A stretch of DNA of 64,000 nucleotides from Chryseobacterium sp. SN22 (GCF_008329705.1 NZ_VTSX01000008.1:1-64000), one strand, 5' to 3'. Numbered from the stretch's first letter, positions 1 through 8,730 are shown. A program made the numbers and translations. Notes: generated by a model from the letters alone, not told the origin.

Positions 1-28
1 AAAAATATTAAAAATGATATAAAATACC

Positions 29-257
29 ATGGGTTTAGTTAAAAAAATGTGGTGTCAATATGGTTATTTAGCAAATTTTTAATGCATATAGTCAGGATAT
101 TTCAAAGAATTTAATTTACGATAGAATAATAGTAAAGTTTCATGAAGATAAAGCTGATAATACATCTTTATTAATCAAGTCCGGTTCTTCTTTCGGTACG
201 GAGGTGAAAAATACAAGCAATACACTTCTGAATATTCATGATTTCTTCAATAGATAA
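29..257 (+). pseudogene. Small broken ORF, unknown
   Basis: An ATG at 29 opens 17 codons that stop at 80-82. A second open frame continues from the same place to a stop at 255-257. Removing one T from the T5 run at 76-80 would join them into one protein of about 75 residues (start MGLVKKMWC, end IHDFFNR). I do not recognise it. It could be a gene remnant, a homopolymer sequencing error or chance. Nothing else is seen in the first 270 bases. Confidence 0.25.
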
Positions 258-274
258 AATAGAATACTGTGGAA

Positions 275-305
275 TTGTACGGAATGAATCTTACCCCTAC
301 CTTTG
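275..305 (+). promoter_or_regulatory. Promoter of the SulP gene
   Basis: A TTG at 275-277, a 20-base spacer, and TACCTTTG at 298-305 match the Bacteroidota sigma factor pattern TTG-N17-20-TAnnTTTG. Transcription should start near 311-313, almost on the ATG at 312, so the mRNA would be leaderless or nearly so. Confidence 0.55.
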
Positions 306-311
306 CAATGC

Positions 312-1850
312 ATGAAAAATACCCTCGCTTTATTCGACTTTTCGAAAAAAATCAATTACAAAAATGAGTTGCTGGCAGGTCTCACTGTTGCCATGACCAT
401 GATTCCCGAATCGCTTTCCTTTGCTATCCTTGCAGGACTTTCTCCTCTGACGGGTTTATACGCAGCCTTTATGATGGGGCTCGTGACTGCTGTTTTCGGC
501 GGACGCCCCGGAATGGTATCCGGAGGGGCCGGAGCTACCATTGTTGTCCTGATCGCTTTGATCAAAAGCCATGGCATAGACTACCTTTTTGCTACCGTTA
601 TACTGGCCGGGATCCTCCAGATGCTGGTCGGGATCTTCAAATGGGGAAAATTTGTCCGGCTTATTCCTCAGCCCGTTATGTACGGCTTTCTGAATGGTCT
701 GGCCGTTATCATTTTCATGGCCCAGGTTGAGCAGTTTAAAATCACCGGTGCTGATGGCATCACAAGCTGGATGCAGGGTACACCTTTATACATCATGTCC
801 GGACTTGTCGTTTTGACCATTGCTATCGTTTACCTTTTTCCTAAAATTACCAAAGCGGTTCCGGCTTCTTTGGTTGCTATTGTATTTATTTTTGCCGTCG
901 TTGCCGGGTTTAATATCAATACCAAAACCGTAGCCGATATCGCCAGTATCAGCGGCAGTTTGCCCCGTTTTCATCTTCCGGGAATTCCTTTTTCCCTGGA
1001 AACCCTGCAGATTATCTTTCCGTATGCCCTGATTATGGCCGGTGTCGGACTGATCGAATCACTCTTAACCTTATCGATGGTGGATGAAATTACCAATTCT
1101 AAAGGAAATGCAAATAAAGAATCGGTTGCGCAGGGACTTGCCAATATCACCAACGGATTCTTCGGCGGGATGGGCGGCTGCGCCATGGTAGCCCAAACCC
1201 TGGTGAATTTAAATGCCGGTTCCAGGGCCCGGCTTTCCGGAATTATTGCTTCCGTTACCATCTTAATTATTATTCTGGTCGGAGCCCCGTTTATCGAAAA
1301 AATCCCGATGGCTGCATTGGTCGGAGTTATGATGATGGTGGCGATCAGTACCTTTCAATGGGTTTCCATCAGCATTATCAATAAAATGCCGAAATCCGAT
1401 ATTTTTGTGGGAATAACGGTCGCATTGGTTACGATTGTTTTACATAATCTGGCCTTGGCCGTTTTGGTAGGGGTGGTAATTTCTGCGCTCGTTTTTGCCT
1501 GGGATAACGCCAAAAGAATCCGTGCCCGGAAACATACCGATGAAAACGGAACTAAATATTACGAAATTTTCGGACCGGTGTTCTTCGGTTCGGTGACTGC
1601 TTTTACCGATAAATTTGATCCAGTGAATGATCCTGAACAGACTGTGATCGATTTCAGAGAAAGCCGCATTGTGGATATGAGTGCCATCGATGCCCTGGAT
1701 AAATTATCGAAAAGGTACGCCCAGCACAACAAAAAGCTGCATCTGAAACACCTCAGCGAAGACTGCCGGAAGATGCTCAAGAACGCCGAAGCCGTTATCG
1801 AGGTGAATATACAGGAAGACCCGACATATAAGGTAATGCCGGAGAAGTAG
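312..1850 (+). CDS. SulP family anion transporter
   Basis: Inner-membrane transporter of the SulP/SLC26 family, which moves sulfate, bicarbonate or other inorganic anions, usually with protons or sodium. Residues about 15-400 form a series of hydrophobic helices. They begin with the family's first-helix signature (PESLSFAILAGLSPLTGLYA) and include a Gly-rich GMVSGGAGAT segment. The last ~100 residues form a cytoplasmic STAS domain (FGPVFFGSVTAF, then VIDFRESRIVDMSAIDAL). At 512 residues it is of normal length for a compact bacterial SulP. A TTG at 303 is also in frame, but the promoter overlaps it, so ATG 312 is the better start. It stands alone with no terminator visible. The transported anion cannot be told from sequence. 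Confidence 0.9.
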   Translation: MKNTLALFDFSKKINYKNELLAGLTVAMTMIPESLSFAILAGLSPLTGLYAAFMMGLVTAVFGGRPGMVSGGAGATIVVLIALIKSHGIDYLFATVILAGILQMLVGIFKWGKFVRLIPQPVMYGFLNGLAVIIFMAQVEQFKITGADGITSWMQGTPLYIMSGLVVLTIAIVYLFPKITKAVPASLVAIVFIFAVVAGFNINTKTVADIASISGSLPRFHLPGIPFSLETLQIIFPYALIMAGVGLIESLLTLSMVDEITNSKGNANKESVAQGLANITNGFFGGMGGCAMVAQTLVNLNAGSRARLSGIIASVTILIIILVGAPFIEKIPMAALVGVMMMVAISTFQWVSISIINKMPKSDIFVGITVALVTIVLHNLALAVLVGVVISALVFAWDNAKRIRARKHTDENGTKYYEIFGPVFFGSVTAFTDKFDPVNDPEQTVIDFRESRIVDMSAIDALDKLSKRYAQHNKKLHLKHLSEDCRKMLKNAEAVIEVNIQEDPTYKVMPEK

Positions 1851-2030
1851 GATGCTGGAAGTTTACCACTGCGTCGCGAATTCCATCAATAGAAGTGGAC
1901 TTTAGTCTGCTTTCTGATGTAAATAGGTGTCAATACATAAAATCCATGGGAAAATTTACAAATCACGATTTACCATTGATCCCTATAACGCCAACAAGGA
2001 CCGCAAAATAAATTTTACAGCCCTTGTCTT

Positions 2031-4096
2031 TTAGGTGATTAAAGTATTGATCATAAAATCAGGCACCAAAGCATAGTGCGATAATTTCATGCTGATCGAA
2101 GCCCTTCCGCTCGTTAACGTCCTCAGATCGGAAATATATCCGAAAGTGGAAGCCAGAGGAACTTCAGCGATGAAGATCTTTCTTCCTGATTTTTCATCAA
2201 TCGAAGTAATCATTCCCCTTCGTTTATTGATATCCGCCGTTACAACCCCGGTATATTCCTCAATGGTCTGGATTTCCACCTGCATGACCGGCTCCATTAA
2301 TTTCGGTTTGCAGGTTTTTCCAATGGTTCTGAAACCATCTCTGGCAGCGACTTCAAAATCCTGGGCATGGGAATCATTACTATGTGCTGAACCATCCAGA
2401 AGCACAACCTTCATGCTTTCCAGCGGATTGCCGCCAATCGGTCCGCCTTCCATGGCTTCCCGAAATCCTTTTTCCACAGAAGGGATAAATTCACCCGGAA
2501 CAGCTCCACCCTTAATCTGATTGATGAATTCCATTCCGGGTTCATGGTCTTCCCGCGGTCCGATCTCAAAGGTGATATCAGCAAACTGTCCGCTTCCGCC
2601 ATTCTGCTTGGACAGTTTTTCCCGGTGTCTTACGGTTTGGGTTAAAATTTCCCGATAAGAAACCTTCGGTTTTCCCTGGTTGATTTCGATCCCGTGATTC
2701 AGGCGGATTTTTTCCAGTGTTACTTCCAAATGCAACTCTCCAAGACCGCTCAGCAAAGTTTCCCCGGTCTGCCGGTCCCTTTCCACAACTAAAGAAGGAT
2801 CTTCCTCCTGGATTTTCGCCAGCACAAGGCTGAACGATTTTTCATCGGCGTTGGTTTTCGGTTCAATCGAAACGCGGATCACCGGAGCAGGAATCGTAAT
2901 CGATTCAAGCAGGACGGCATGTTCGGGAGAAGACAGGGAATCTCCTGTTTTCGCATCTTTAATACCTGTTAAGGCCACAATATCGCCGGCGTTCCCTTTT
3001 TCTACGGGTAAAGTTTTGTCTGACTGCATCTGAAGAATCCTTGAAATCCGGAAGCTTTCGCCGGTTCTTACATTCTGTACTGTGTCGCCGGGTTGGATGC
3101 TTCCTGAATAAATTCTCAGCATCGCCAGTTTTCCCATATGCTTATCAATAACTACCTTGAAGACCAGTCCGGAAAAAGTTTCATCTTCAGTTCTTTTCAA
3201 CTCCATGGTATCTCCTGTTCCGGCATCTTTCGCTTTTACTGCAGGCATCTGGTCCGGAGACGGAAGATAAGCAACAATCGCATCGAGTAATGGCTGAACC
3301 CCCTTGTTTTTAAAAGCAGAGCCGCAAAGGACGGGAACCAGTCTGCCCAGCTGGCAGGCCTTTTTAATCATGTCAAAAATTATTTCTTCAGTGGTTTCTT
3401 TTTCTGTATCGAAGAAAACATCGAAGAACATTTCATCAGATTCGGCCAGGGTTTCCATTAATTTTAATCTGTATTCGCCCGTTTCTGCCTGATAGTCTTC
3501 AGGAATCTCTTTTTCCTGAATGGTCTCTCCATATTCATCGGTCCAGTAAAGAGCCTTTTGGGTAATCAGATCGATAACGCCTTCAAAACGGTCTTCTGAA
3601 CCTATCGGGATTTGCAGAGCGAGAGGAACAGCATTCAGCTTAGTCCTTATTTCATTCAGTACGGCAAAGAAATCGGCACCGACCCTGTCCATTTTATTGA
3701 TAAAGCAGATTTTAGAAATGCCATGTTTTTCTGCCTGGAACCAGACGTTTTCCGTTTGCGGCTGAACTCCCGAAGAAGCACAGAAGACAGCAACCACACT
3801 GTCCAATACCCGTAAAGAACGTTCTACCTCAACGGCAAAATCAATGTGTCCCGGTGTATCAATGAGGTTTATGTTAAAAAGATCATTTCCTTTTTCCATT
3901 GGGTTGAGATGGCTGCCGACGAAATCGTAATTCCGCGGTTTTTCTCCTGAATGTCTTTATCCATCGTCGTATTTCCTTCGTCTACGTTTCCGATTTTGTG
4001 AATCATTCCCGTGTAATAAAGCAATCGTTCCGTTAAGGTTGTTTTCCCTGCATCAACGTGTGCTATAATCCCTATATTTCGTGTGTTGTATTTCAT
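2031..4096 (-). pseudogene. fusA: EF-G paralog split by a one-base frameshift
   Basis: Translation elongation factor G family GTPase. The N-terminal piece (4096 to about 3887) carries the G1 motif AHVDAGKT and the switch segment [12 protein letters not shown]. The rest (down to 2031) carries DTPGH, NKMD and EF-G domains II-V, ending FMINTLIT. Together they give about 690 residues, the normal EF-G length. The two frames meet at the minus-strand sequence CAATGGAAAAAGGAAATG. Adding one A to the A5 run would give an uninterrupted TQW-KK-GNDLF reading. It is not next to rpsL/rpsG, so it is probably a second EF-G and not the main str-operon gene. The frame break could be a sequencing error, since the rest of the protein shows no decay. 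A programmed -1 shift is less likely because the heptamer is not a classical slippery site. Confidence 0.85.
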
Positions 4097-4249
4097 TTTG
4101 TTGTTTTAAATGTTTGATTTTAAGGCTGCGTCATTAGCGGCTAAGCACAGGAATTCCCTGTTCTTGTCTGAAGGTCAGCAAGAATAAAATTCTGTTTTCC
4201 GGTAAATTTCAGGCAGCTTTCAGTAGATATGTGCTGAAAGTAGGGTAGC

Positions 4250-4278
4250 AAAAAGACCTATCTGAACAGACAGGCCTT
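4250..4278 (-). terminator. Intrinsic terminator inside the EF-G leader (attenuator)
   Basis: On the minus strand AAGGCCUGUCU pairs with AGAUAGGUCUU in an 11-bp stem with a GUUC loop, followed by a U5 tract at 4254-4250. Two of the pairs are G-U wobbles that form only in minus-strand RNA. This shows the terminator acts on transcripts heading into the EF-G gene, whose ATG lies about 150 bases further on. Confidence 0.75.
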
Positions 4279-4305
4279 CGTTATATTTTTTATAAAGGTC
4301 GATCG

Positions 4306-4392
4306 TTATTCAGATAAATATTCAGTGCTACCAAAGTACACTGCTCTGATAGGGTTGTTTAAAGTTATAATATTTATCATTGTTGTTGACAT
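4306..4392 (-). CDS. Putative 28-residue leader peptide upstream of EF-G
   Basis: Short ORF that starts 14 bases after the predicted transcription start and ends 28 bases before the terminator stem. The peptide starts MSTTMINIITLNNP and ends STEYLSE. It has no known domain. Its place between promoter and terminator is typical of leader peptides that sense ribosome stalling. The CCUAUC within codons 14-15 is complementary to GAUAGG in the 3' arm of the terminator, so a stalled ribosome could change termination. The ORF and structure are seen directly; the regulatory role is inferred. Confidence 0.45.
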   Translation of the reverse strand: MSTTMINIITLNNPIRAVYFGSTEYLSE

Positions 4393-4412
4393 TGTTGATT
4401 GTTAACCGGTTG

Positions 4413-4441
4413 CGAAATTAGCGAAATTTTTAAAAAATCAA
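4413..4441 (-). promoter_or_regulatory. Promoter of the EF-G leader transcript
   Basis: Minus-strand TTG at 4441-4439, 18-base spacer, and TAATTTCG at 4420-4413, one base from TAnnTTTG. The predicted start is near 4406, which gives a leader of about 310 bases before the EF-G ATG at 4096. Confidence 0.5.
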
Positions 4442-4496
4442 AAAAGAATTTTAAATTTTTTATAATGGCGGTATTATAAATGAAGTGAAAAGAAAA

Positions 4497-4520
4497 GCCG
4501 TCCCTGTAAAAGAGGACGGC
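4497..4520 (-). terminator. Terminator after the trypsin-like pseudogene
   Basis: GCCGTCC and GGACGGC form a perfect 7-bp stem with a 10-base loop. On the minus strand it is followed by TTTTCTTTTC. It closes the pseudogene transcript and separates it from the EF-G promoter. Confidence 0.75.
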
Positions 4521-4544
4521 GTAATGTATTGATAGTCAATATTA

Positions 4545-5165
4545 TTATTTAATAAACTTTAACGTTTTCACCCCTCTGATTTCCATCAGATAAATTCCTT
4601 TGGAAAGAGCAGACCTATCAACTTTTTCTTTGTCCGAAACCTGTCCTTTTGATAAAAGCCTTTGTTGGCGTCGGTAATTGTGTAAATTTTTAAACCTTAT
4701 TAGGCTATGAAGTTTAGTATAATCTTTAGCCGGATTCAGAATAATGCTGTATACGGCAACATAATGATCCCCTTGGACACCTGCCGTATAAACCGGGATG
4801 TTTAACCAGTCCGGATGCTCCCTGCTTATTGGTGACGTAAACAATTTTAGAAGTATCAGACCGGATCAGCCAGATAAAATGGAAAGAAGCGTTGGATCCG
4901 CTCATCATGGTAACCCCATCTGAAGTTCCAGTTCTGTTGATATGATATAAAGTATTGTTATTTAATTGATTAATGGTTTTGCTGAATGGATAAGCAGAAT
5001 TTTTATTCCCGTAACGGTCGGTGGTAAGGTGGCGCCGTTTACCGCAAGAATATTGTTATCTCAGCTGGATTTCAACCAGGTAATCAATTCTGAAACACGA
5101 ACATAAGCCGGTGTTGCGCATGGGAAATCATGTAAAAAGGAAAGGCTAACAGACAATTTTCTTAG
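4545..5165 (-). pseudogene. Decayed trypsin-like protease with T9SS sorting domain
   Basis: Three coding pieces in different frames can be read on the minus strand. The most upstream (about 5165-5060) reads CATPAYVRVSELITWLKSS, which looks like the end of an S1 trypsin domain. It then meets an in-frame TGA where a tryptophan codon would fit and resumes as DNNILAVNGATL. A later frame reads YHINRTGTSDGVTMMSGSNA and IRSDTSKIVYVT. The last frame ends SALSKGIYLMEIRG-KTLKFIK, typical of a type A T9SS C-terminal sorting domain. The gene has at least two frameshifts and one stop, and its N-terminal half is missing. It was probably a secreted or surface-attached protease. Its own terminator remains at 4497-4520. 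Confidence 0.65.
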
Positions 5166-5401
5166 ATTATTTATTTTAACAATTCGAAAATAAGATAGGA
5201 TAGAAATTCAGAACTTATGGTGTTTTTATGAGATTTACTTTGTTTTTAATGTATAAATTATAGCTAATAATTATTTAAAATGAATATATTTTGATAATTC
5301 ATGTTATTCGATTTATGACAAGACATTTTAGGCTTACTGAATTTTTCTTAGGTAGGTATCTTAAATATTCTTAAAAAAAAACAGGATAAAGCAGAAAATT
5401 C

Positions 5402-5409
5402 TATCTTTG
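5402..5409 (+). promoter_or_regulatory. Possible promoter of the Ter cluster
   Basis: TATCTTTG fits the Bacteroidota -7 element exactly, but no TTG is found at the expected distance upstream. Transcription would start near 5416, leaving a leader of about 90 bases before the first gene. The leader holds a 14-codon ORF (ATG near 5440) of unknown meaning. Confidence 0.4.
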
Positions 5410-5505
5410 GAGAGAATTGTAATCATTCGTTAAAACTAATGATGAAAAAGCATGAACCCATTGATCTTTTTCAGGAAAGCTAAATGAATTTTAACTTGTA
5501 ACATT

Positions 5506-6180
5506 TTGAAAACAGATATAGACATCCGCAGTCACTCCCATTTTTCTTTTGATCTGTGGCTTACCCTAATAAAATCTCACCCTGAATTCAAAGCAAAAAG
5601 AGTGGAACTGTTTGCATCGTTTTTCGAGGTGGATAAGCCGCTTGATGAGGTAGCGAAAGCCGTAAAATACTATGACGATCTCTGCAATACCATTAATGAA
5701 GTCATTGGCGGGAATGTGGATACCTTTGAAATTTACCTATTGATTTTAAATGTGCTTGATGTAGATCTAAAAACGATCTGTAAAGATCAGCTGAATGGAT
5801 TTTATCAGAAAAGCGAAGACTTATTCCTCGAATACAGGCCTGTGGTAATTTTTGAAAGCTTACGTCAGTTTTTTGATGAAATTAAAAATCAGGGAAAAAC
5901 CATCAGCATCCTGAGCAATACGGGATTTATCAAAGGAAAAACCATGAGGAAGTTCCTGATCAGTGAAAACCTTGACCAATACATCGATTTCCATATCTAC
6001 TCCGATGAGATCAACTGTTCCAAACCGGATCCGAAGATCTTTCAGGAAGTGAAAAACCTCATTAAAAATCCTGAACTGGACTTAAAGCAGGTTCTCCACA
6101 TCGGCGATAATCCGATAGCCGACTATAAAGGCGCGAAAGATTTCGGTTTCAATGCACACCTGCTTACCCACAAAATATAA
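5506..6180 (+). CDS. HAD-superfamily hydrolase of the Ter cluster
   Basis: Haloacid dehalogenase-like hydrolase, probably a phosphatase. Motif I is FDLWLTL with nucleophile Asp16. The usual second Asp (D-x-D) is Trp18, as in some dehalogenase-type and Ter-linked HADs. Motif II is ILSNT (Ser137), motif III Lys173 in SKPDP, and motif IV HIGDNPIADY (Asp201, Asp206). A helical cap lies at about residues 20-110. The only suitable start is TTG 5506; upstream in-frame codons give no ATG. The stop is two bases from the next start, so it is co-transcribed with the PRTase gene. HAD and PRTase pairs linked to TerD genes are thought to make or process a nucleotide-like metabolite. The substrate is unknown. 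Confidence 0.8.
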   Translation: MKTDIDIRSHSHFSFDLWLTLIKSHPEFKAKRVELFASFFEVDKPLDEVAKAVKYYDDLCNTINEVIGGNVDTFEIYLLILNVLDVDLKTICKDQLNGFYQKSEDLFLEYRPVVIFESLRQFFDEIKNQGKTISILSNTGFIKGKTMRKFLISENLDQYIDFHIYSDEINCSKPDPKIFQEVKNLIKNPELDLKQVLHIGDNPIADYKGAKDFGFNAHLLTHKI

Positions 6181-6182
6181 TT

Positions 6183-7007
6183 ATGAACAAAAGATACAGT
6201 TTACACCACATTCATTCGGCGGATGAATTTACTTTTTCGCCTGAGGAATACAGCTTTTTCAAGTATGGCGACACCTTCTACGCCGAGAAATTTGCAAAAG
6301 AGCTGTTTAAAGGATTTATTTCCGGACATGAATCTGTTTTAAATACGGATAAAGACATTGTGGTGCTGCCAAGCCCATACATGGCCATTCCTACCGCTTC
6401 CAATTTCCTCTGCTTTTACTTTAAAAAGCATCTGGATTTTTATCTGTTTCAGAAAGGAAAAAGATCAAGCATCCTCTCCAAAATCAACAGGAACCATACC
6501 TATACGACGGATTATGGGAACCTGAGTTTCGAAGACCGCAAAAATTTAATTGCCAACGATACTTATTATCTGGATAAGGATTTTCTTCGGGGAAAACTTT
6601 GTATTTTTATAGATGATATTAAAATTACCGGAAGCCACGAGTTTACCGTGAACAAGATTCTGGATGAATACAAGGTGGAAGCCGATTTTTTATTCATGTA
6701 TTATGCGGAGCTGATGAATTTTGACCTGGATCCTAAAATTGAAAACTATTTCAATTATTTTGCAGTAAAAAATGCAGAGCATATTGCAGAAGTAATGGCA
6801 AAACCGGGTTTTCAGTTCAATACCAGGATCGTAAAATATATTTTAGGCCTGGATTCAGGTAATTTTGAGTATCTTACGTCTAAAGTAAAAAAAGAGCAGA
6901 TGGATCAGCTGTTAGAGCTGGCCATCAGCAACAATTATCATTTAATAAAAGAATACGAAAACAATATAAACACTTTAACACAAACCGAATTATATTATGG
7001 CTATTAA
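6183..7007 (+). CDS. Phosphoribosyltransferase-like protein of the Ter cluster
   Basis: PRTase-fold protein of 274 residues. The clear signature is the PRPP-binding loop at about 141-153 (IFIDDIKITGSHE), which fits the hydrophobic-Asp-Asp-x-x-x-Thr-Gly pattern. The segment VVLPSPYMAIPTAS near residue 65 sits where PRTases have their first substrate loop. The C-terminal part is helical and charged, without a recognisable domain. It starts two bases after the HAD gene and overlaps the terD start by 11 bases, so translation of the three genes is probably coupled. It likely transfers a phosphoribosyl group or splits a nucleotide bond in a Ter-associated pathway. The actual substrate cannot be read from the sequence. 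Confidence 0.75.
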   Translation: MNKRYSLHHIHSADEFTFSPEEYSFFKYGDTFYAEKFAKELFKGFISGHESVLNTDKDIVVLPSPYMAIPTASNFLCFYFKKHLDFYLFQKGKRSSILSKINRNHTYTTDYGNLSFEDRKNLIANDTYYLDKDFLRGKLCIFIDDIKITGSHEFTVNKILDEYKVEADFLFMYYAELMNFDLDPKIENYFNYFAVKNAEHIAEVMAKPGFQFNTRIVKYILGLDSGNFEYLTSKVKKEQMDQLLELAISNNYHLIKEYENNINTLTQTELYYGY

Positions 7008-7551
7008 CTTACAGAAAGGACAGAGAGAAAATATAAATGCACCGAAATTCACCGTAGGTTTAGGATGGGACACTAATAATACATCAACGGGAACGGCTTT
7101 TGACCTGGATGCCTCTTTATTCTTATTAGGCGAAAACAAAAAGCTGGTTTCCGATAACCACTTTATCTTTTACAACAACCTGGAATCTCCGGATAAAGCC
7201 GTGATCCACTCGGGAGATAACCTGACGGGAGACGGAAACGGGGATGATGAGCAGATCCAGATCGACCTGACTAAAATTGATCCTGCCGTAAAAGAAATCA
7301 CCGTTGTGGTGACAATCCATGAGGCCGATTCCAGGAGACAGAACTTCGGGCAGGTAAGAAACTCATTTATCCGCATTTTCAATACGGAAACGAACGAAGA
7401 AATTTTAAAATACGAACTGGATGAAGACTTCTCCATTGAAACCGCAGTGGAATTCGGAAGGATCTACAATAGAAACGGCGAGTGGAAGTTTGAAGCCGTA
7501 GGCTCCGGACAGCGGGAAGGCCTTGAAAAATTTGTAGCAATCTATCAATAA
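6997..7551 (+). CDS. terD: TerD family protein
   Basis: TerD/TerE family beta-sandwich protein, 184 residues, the normal length. The family calcium-binding acidic residues are present: DLDAS at 36-40 and HSGDNLTGDGNGDDE at 71-85. The N-terminus MAINLQKGQR is identical in its first ten residues to the second TerD protein at 9751, which points to an old duplication within the cluster. TerD proteins act in the cytoplasm or at the inner face of the membrane, and are linked to tellurite, phage and oxidative-stress tolerance. The start lies inside the end of the PRTase gene, and the TelA gene follows six bases after the stop. Confidence 0.93.
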   Translation: MAINLQKGQRENINAPKFTVGLGWDTNNTSTGTAFDLDASLFLLGENKKLVSDNHFIFYNNLESPDKAVIHSGDNLTGDGNGDDEQIQIDLTKIDPAVKEITVVVTIHEADSRRQNFGQVRNSFIRIFNTETNEEILKYELDEDFSIETAVEFGRIYNRNGEWKFEAVGSGQREGLEKFVAIYQ

Positions 7552-7557
7552 TTTACC

Positions 7558-8730
7558 ATGGACAATCAGGAAAATCAACCTATAGATCCGCTTGGATCCA
7601 TTGAGCCTTTAAAAACGTTTGAACCTACGCCGATGGCACCGCCGCCAAACATGGCGGCACCCAGTACGCCGCCGGCTCCCCTTGTAGACCGTGACGGAAA
7701 CGTAAACCTTACCCAGCTGAAATCGGAAGAGCGTCAGAAATATGAAACCCTGGCGGATTCTATCGACGAAACCAATCCGGGATCCATTGTAAATTTCGGA
7801 GCGGATCTTCAGAGGACGCTTTCCAACCAGAGTGACAGCTTCTTAGGAAATGTAAGAAGATCCAATTCCGGAGAAGTAGGGGAGCTGATCAATAATTTAT
7901 TGGTCGAGCTGAACTATGTGGATGTTGAAGAATTAAACCAGAATAAATTCAAAAGCTTTTTAAGCAAGCTGCCTTTCATGAAAAGTGTGATGACGCAGAT
8001 CGAGAATTTATTTGCCAAATACGATAAGATCATCAACAACATCGATCAGATTGCCTATAAAGTAAATGCAGGAATCATTACTTCTACAAAGGATAATGCT
8101 GTTCTGCAGACGATTTTCGAAAGCAATGTGAATGCCATCAAACAGATTGAGGAGCTTGTGATCATCGGAAACCTGAGAATGGAAAAGGCCGGTGCGGAAC
8201 TGGCCCATATGGAAGCCCGCCCACAGGAGTTTCAGGATTATCAGATTGCTGACAAAAGGGATTTTATTGCAAGACTGGACCGGAGACTGGCTGACCTGAA
8301 AGTGGTTCGCCTGATCATGATGCAGTCCCTTCCGCAAATCAGACTGGTTCAGAACAACAACGTTTCGATTGCTGAAAAAGCACAGACGATCCTTACGACA
8401 ACACTGCCGCTCTGGAAAAACCAGCTTTCATTGGCAGTGGCGATGTACAGGCAGCAGCAAAGCATCGAGATCCAGCAGAAAGTTTCAGCAACTACCGAAG
8501 AAATCCTGAGGAAAAATGCTGAACGTCTGGGGCAGAACTCCGTGAATGTGGCAAGGGCCAACGAGCAGACCATCGTTTCAGTAGATGTTTTGAGAGAAAC
8601 AACGTCGAAACTGATCAATACGCTGAATGAAGTAAAACAGATCCAGAAGCAGGGGGCGGAAGGACGAAGAAAGCTGGATCAGGATCTGATGACCCTGGAG
8701 CACGAACTGAAAGCCAACGTAAGAGGATAA
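7558..8730 (+). CDS. TelA family toxic-anion resistance protein
   Basis: Protein of 390 residues matching the TelA/KlaA family, cytoplasmic helical proteins found with Ter genes and linked to tellurite and cell-envelope stress tolerance. The first ~45 residues are Pro-rich and look disordered (PTPMAPPPNMAAP). The rest is almost all helical and rich in Gln, Glu, Leu and Lys, as in TelA coiled coils. A characteristic centre is IMMQSLPQIRLVQNNN followed by QTILTTTLPLWKNQLSLA near residues 255-300. It follows terD by six bases and precedes the unknown gene at 8744 closely, so it belongs to the same operon. The biochemical role of TelA is not established. Confidence 0.9.
   Translation: MDNQENQPIDPLGSIEPLKTFEPTPMAPPPNMAAPSTPPAPLVDRDGNVNLTQLKSEERQKYETLADSIDETNPGSIVNFGADLQRTLSNQSDSFLGNVRRSNSGEVGELINNLLVELNYVDVEELNQNKFKSFLSKLPFMKSVMTQIENLFAKYDKIINNIDQIAYKVNAGIITSTKDNAVLQTIFESNVNAIKQIEELVIIGNLRMEKAGAELAHMEARPQEFQDYQIADKRDFIARLDRRLADLKVVRLIMMQSLPQIRLVQNNNVSIAEKAQTILTTTLPLWKNQLSLAVAMYRQQQSIEIQQKVSATTEEILRKNAERLGQNSVNVARANEQTIVSVDVLRETTSKLINTLNEVKQIQKQGAEGRRKLDQDLMTLEHELKANVRG

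Noticed and set aside
971..1261. Antisense open frame inside the SulP gene (and similar long antisense frames in recG, mqo and the glucosidase)
   Set aside because: They are shadows of well-recognised genes, with no start context, no domain and low-complexity composition.
3880..3900. Programmed -1 frameshift in the EF-G gene
   Set aside because: The heptamer at the join is G-AAA-AAG with only five A, not the classical A-AAA-AAG, and no strong downstream pseudoknot or upstream Shine-Dalgarno stimulator was found by eye. A homopolymer error or simple mutation is simpler.
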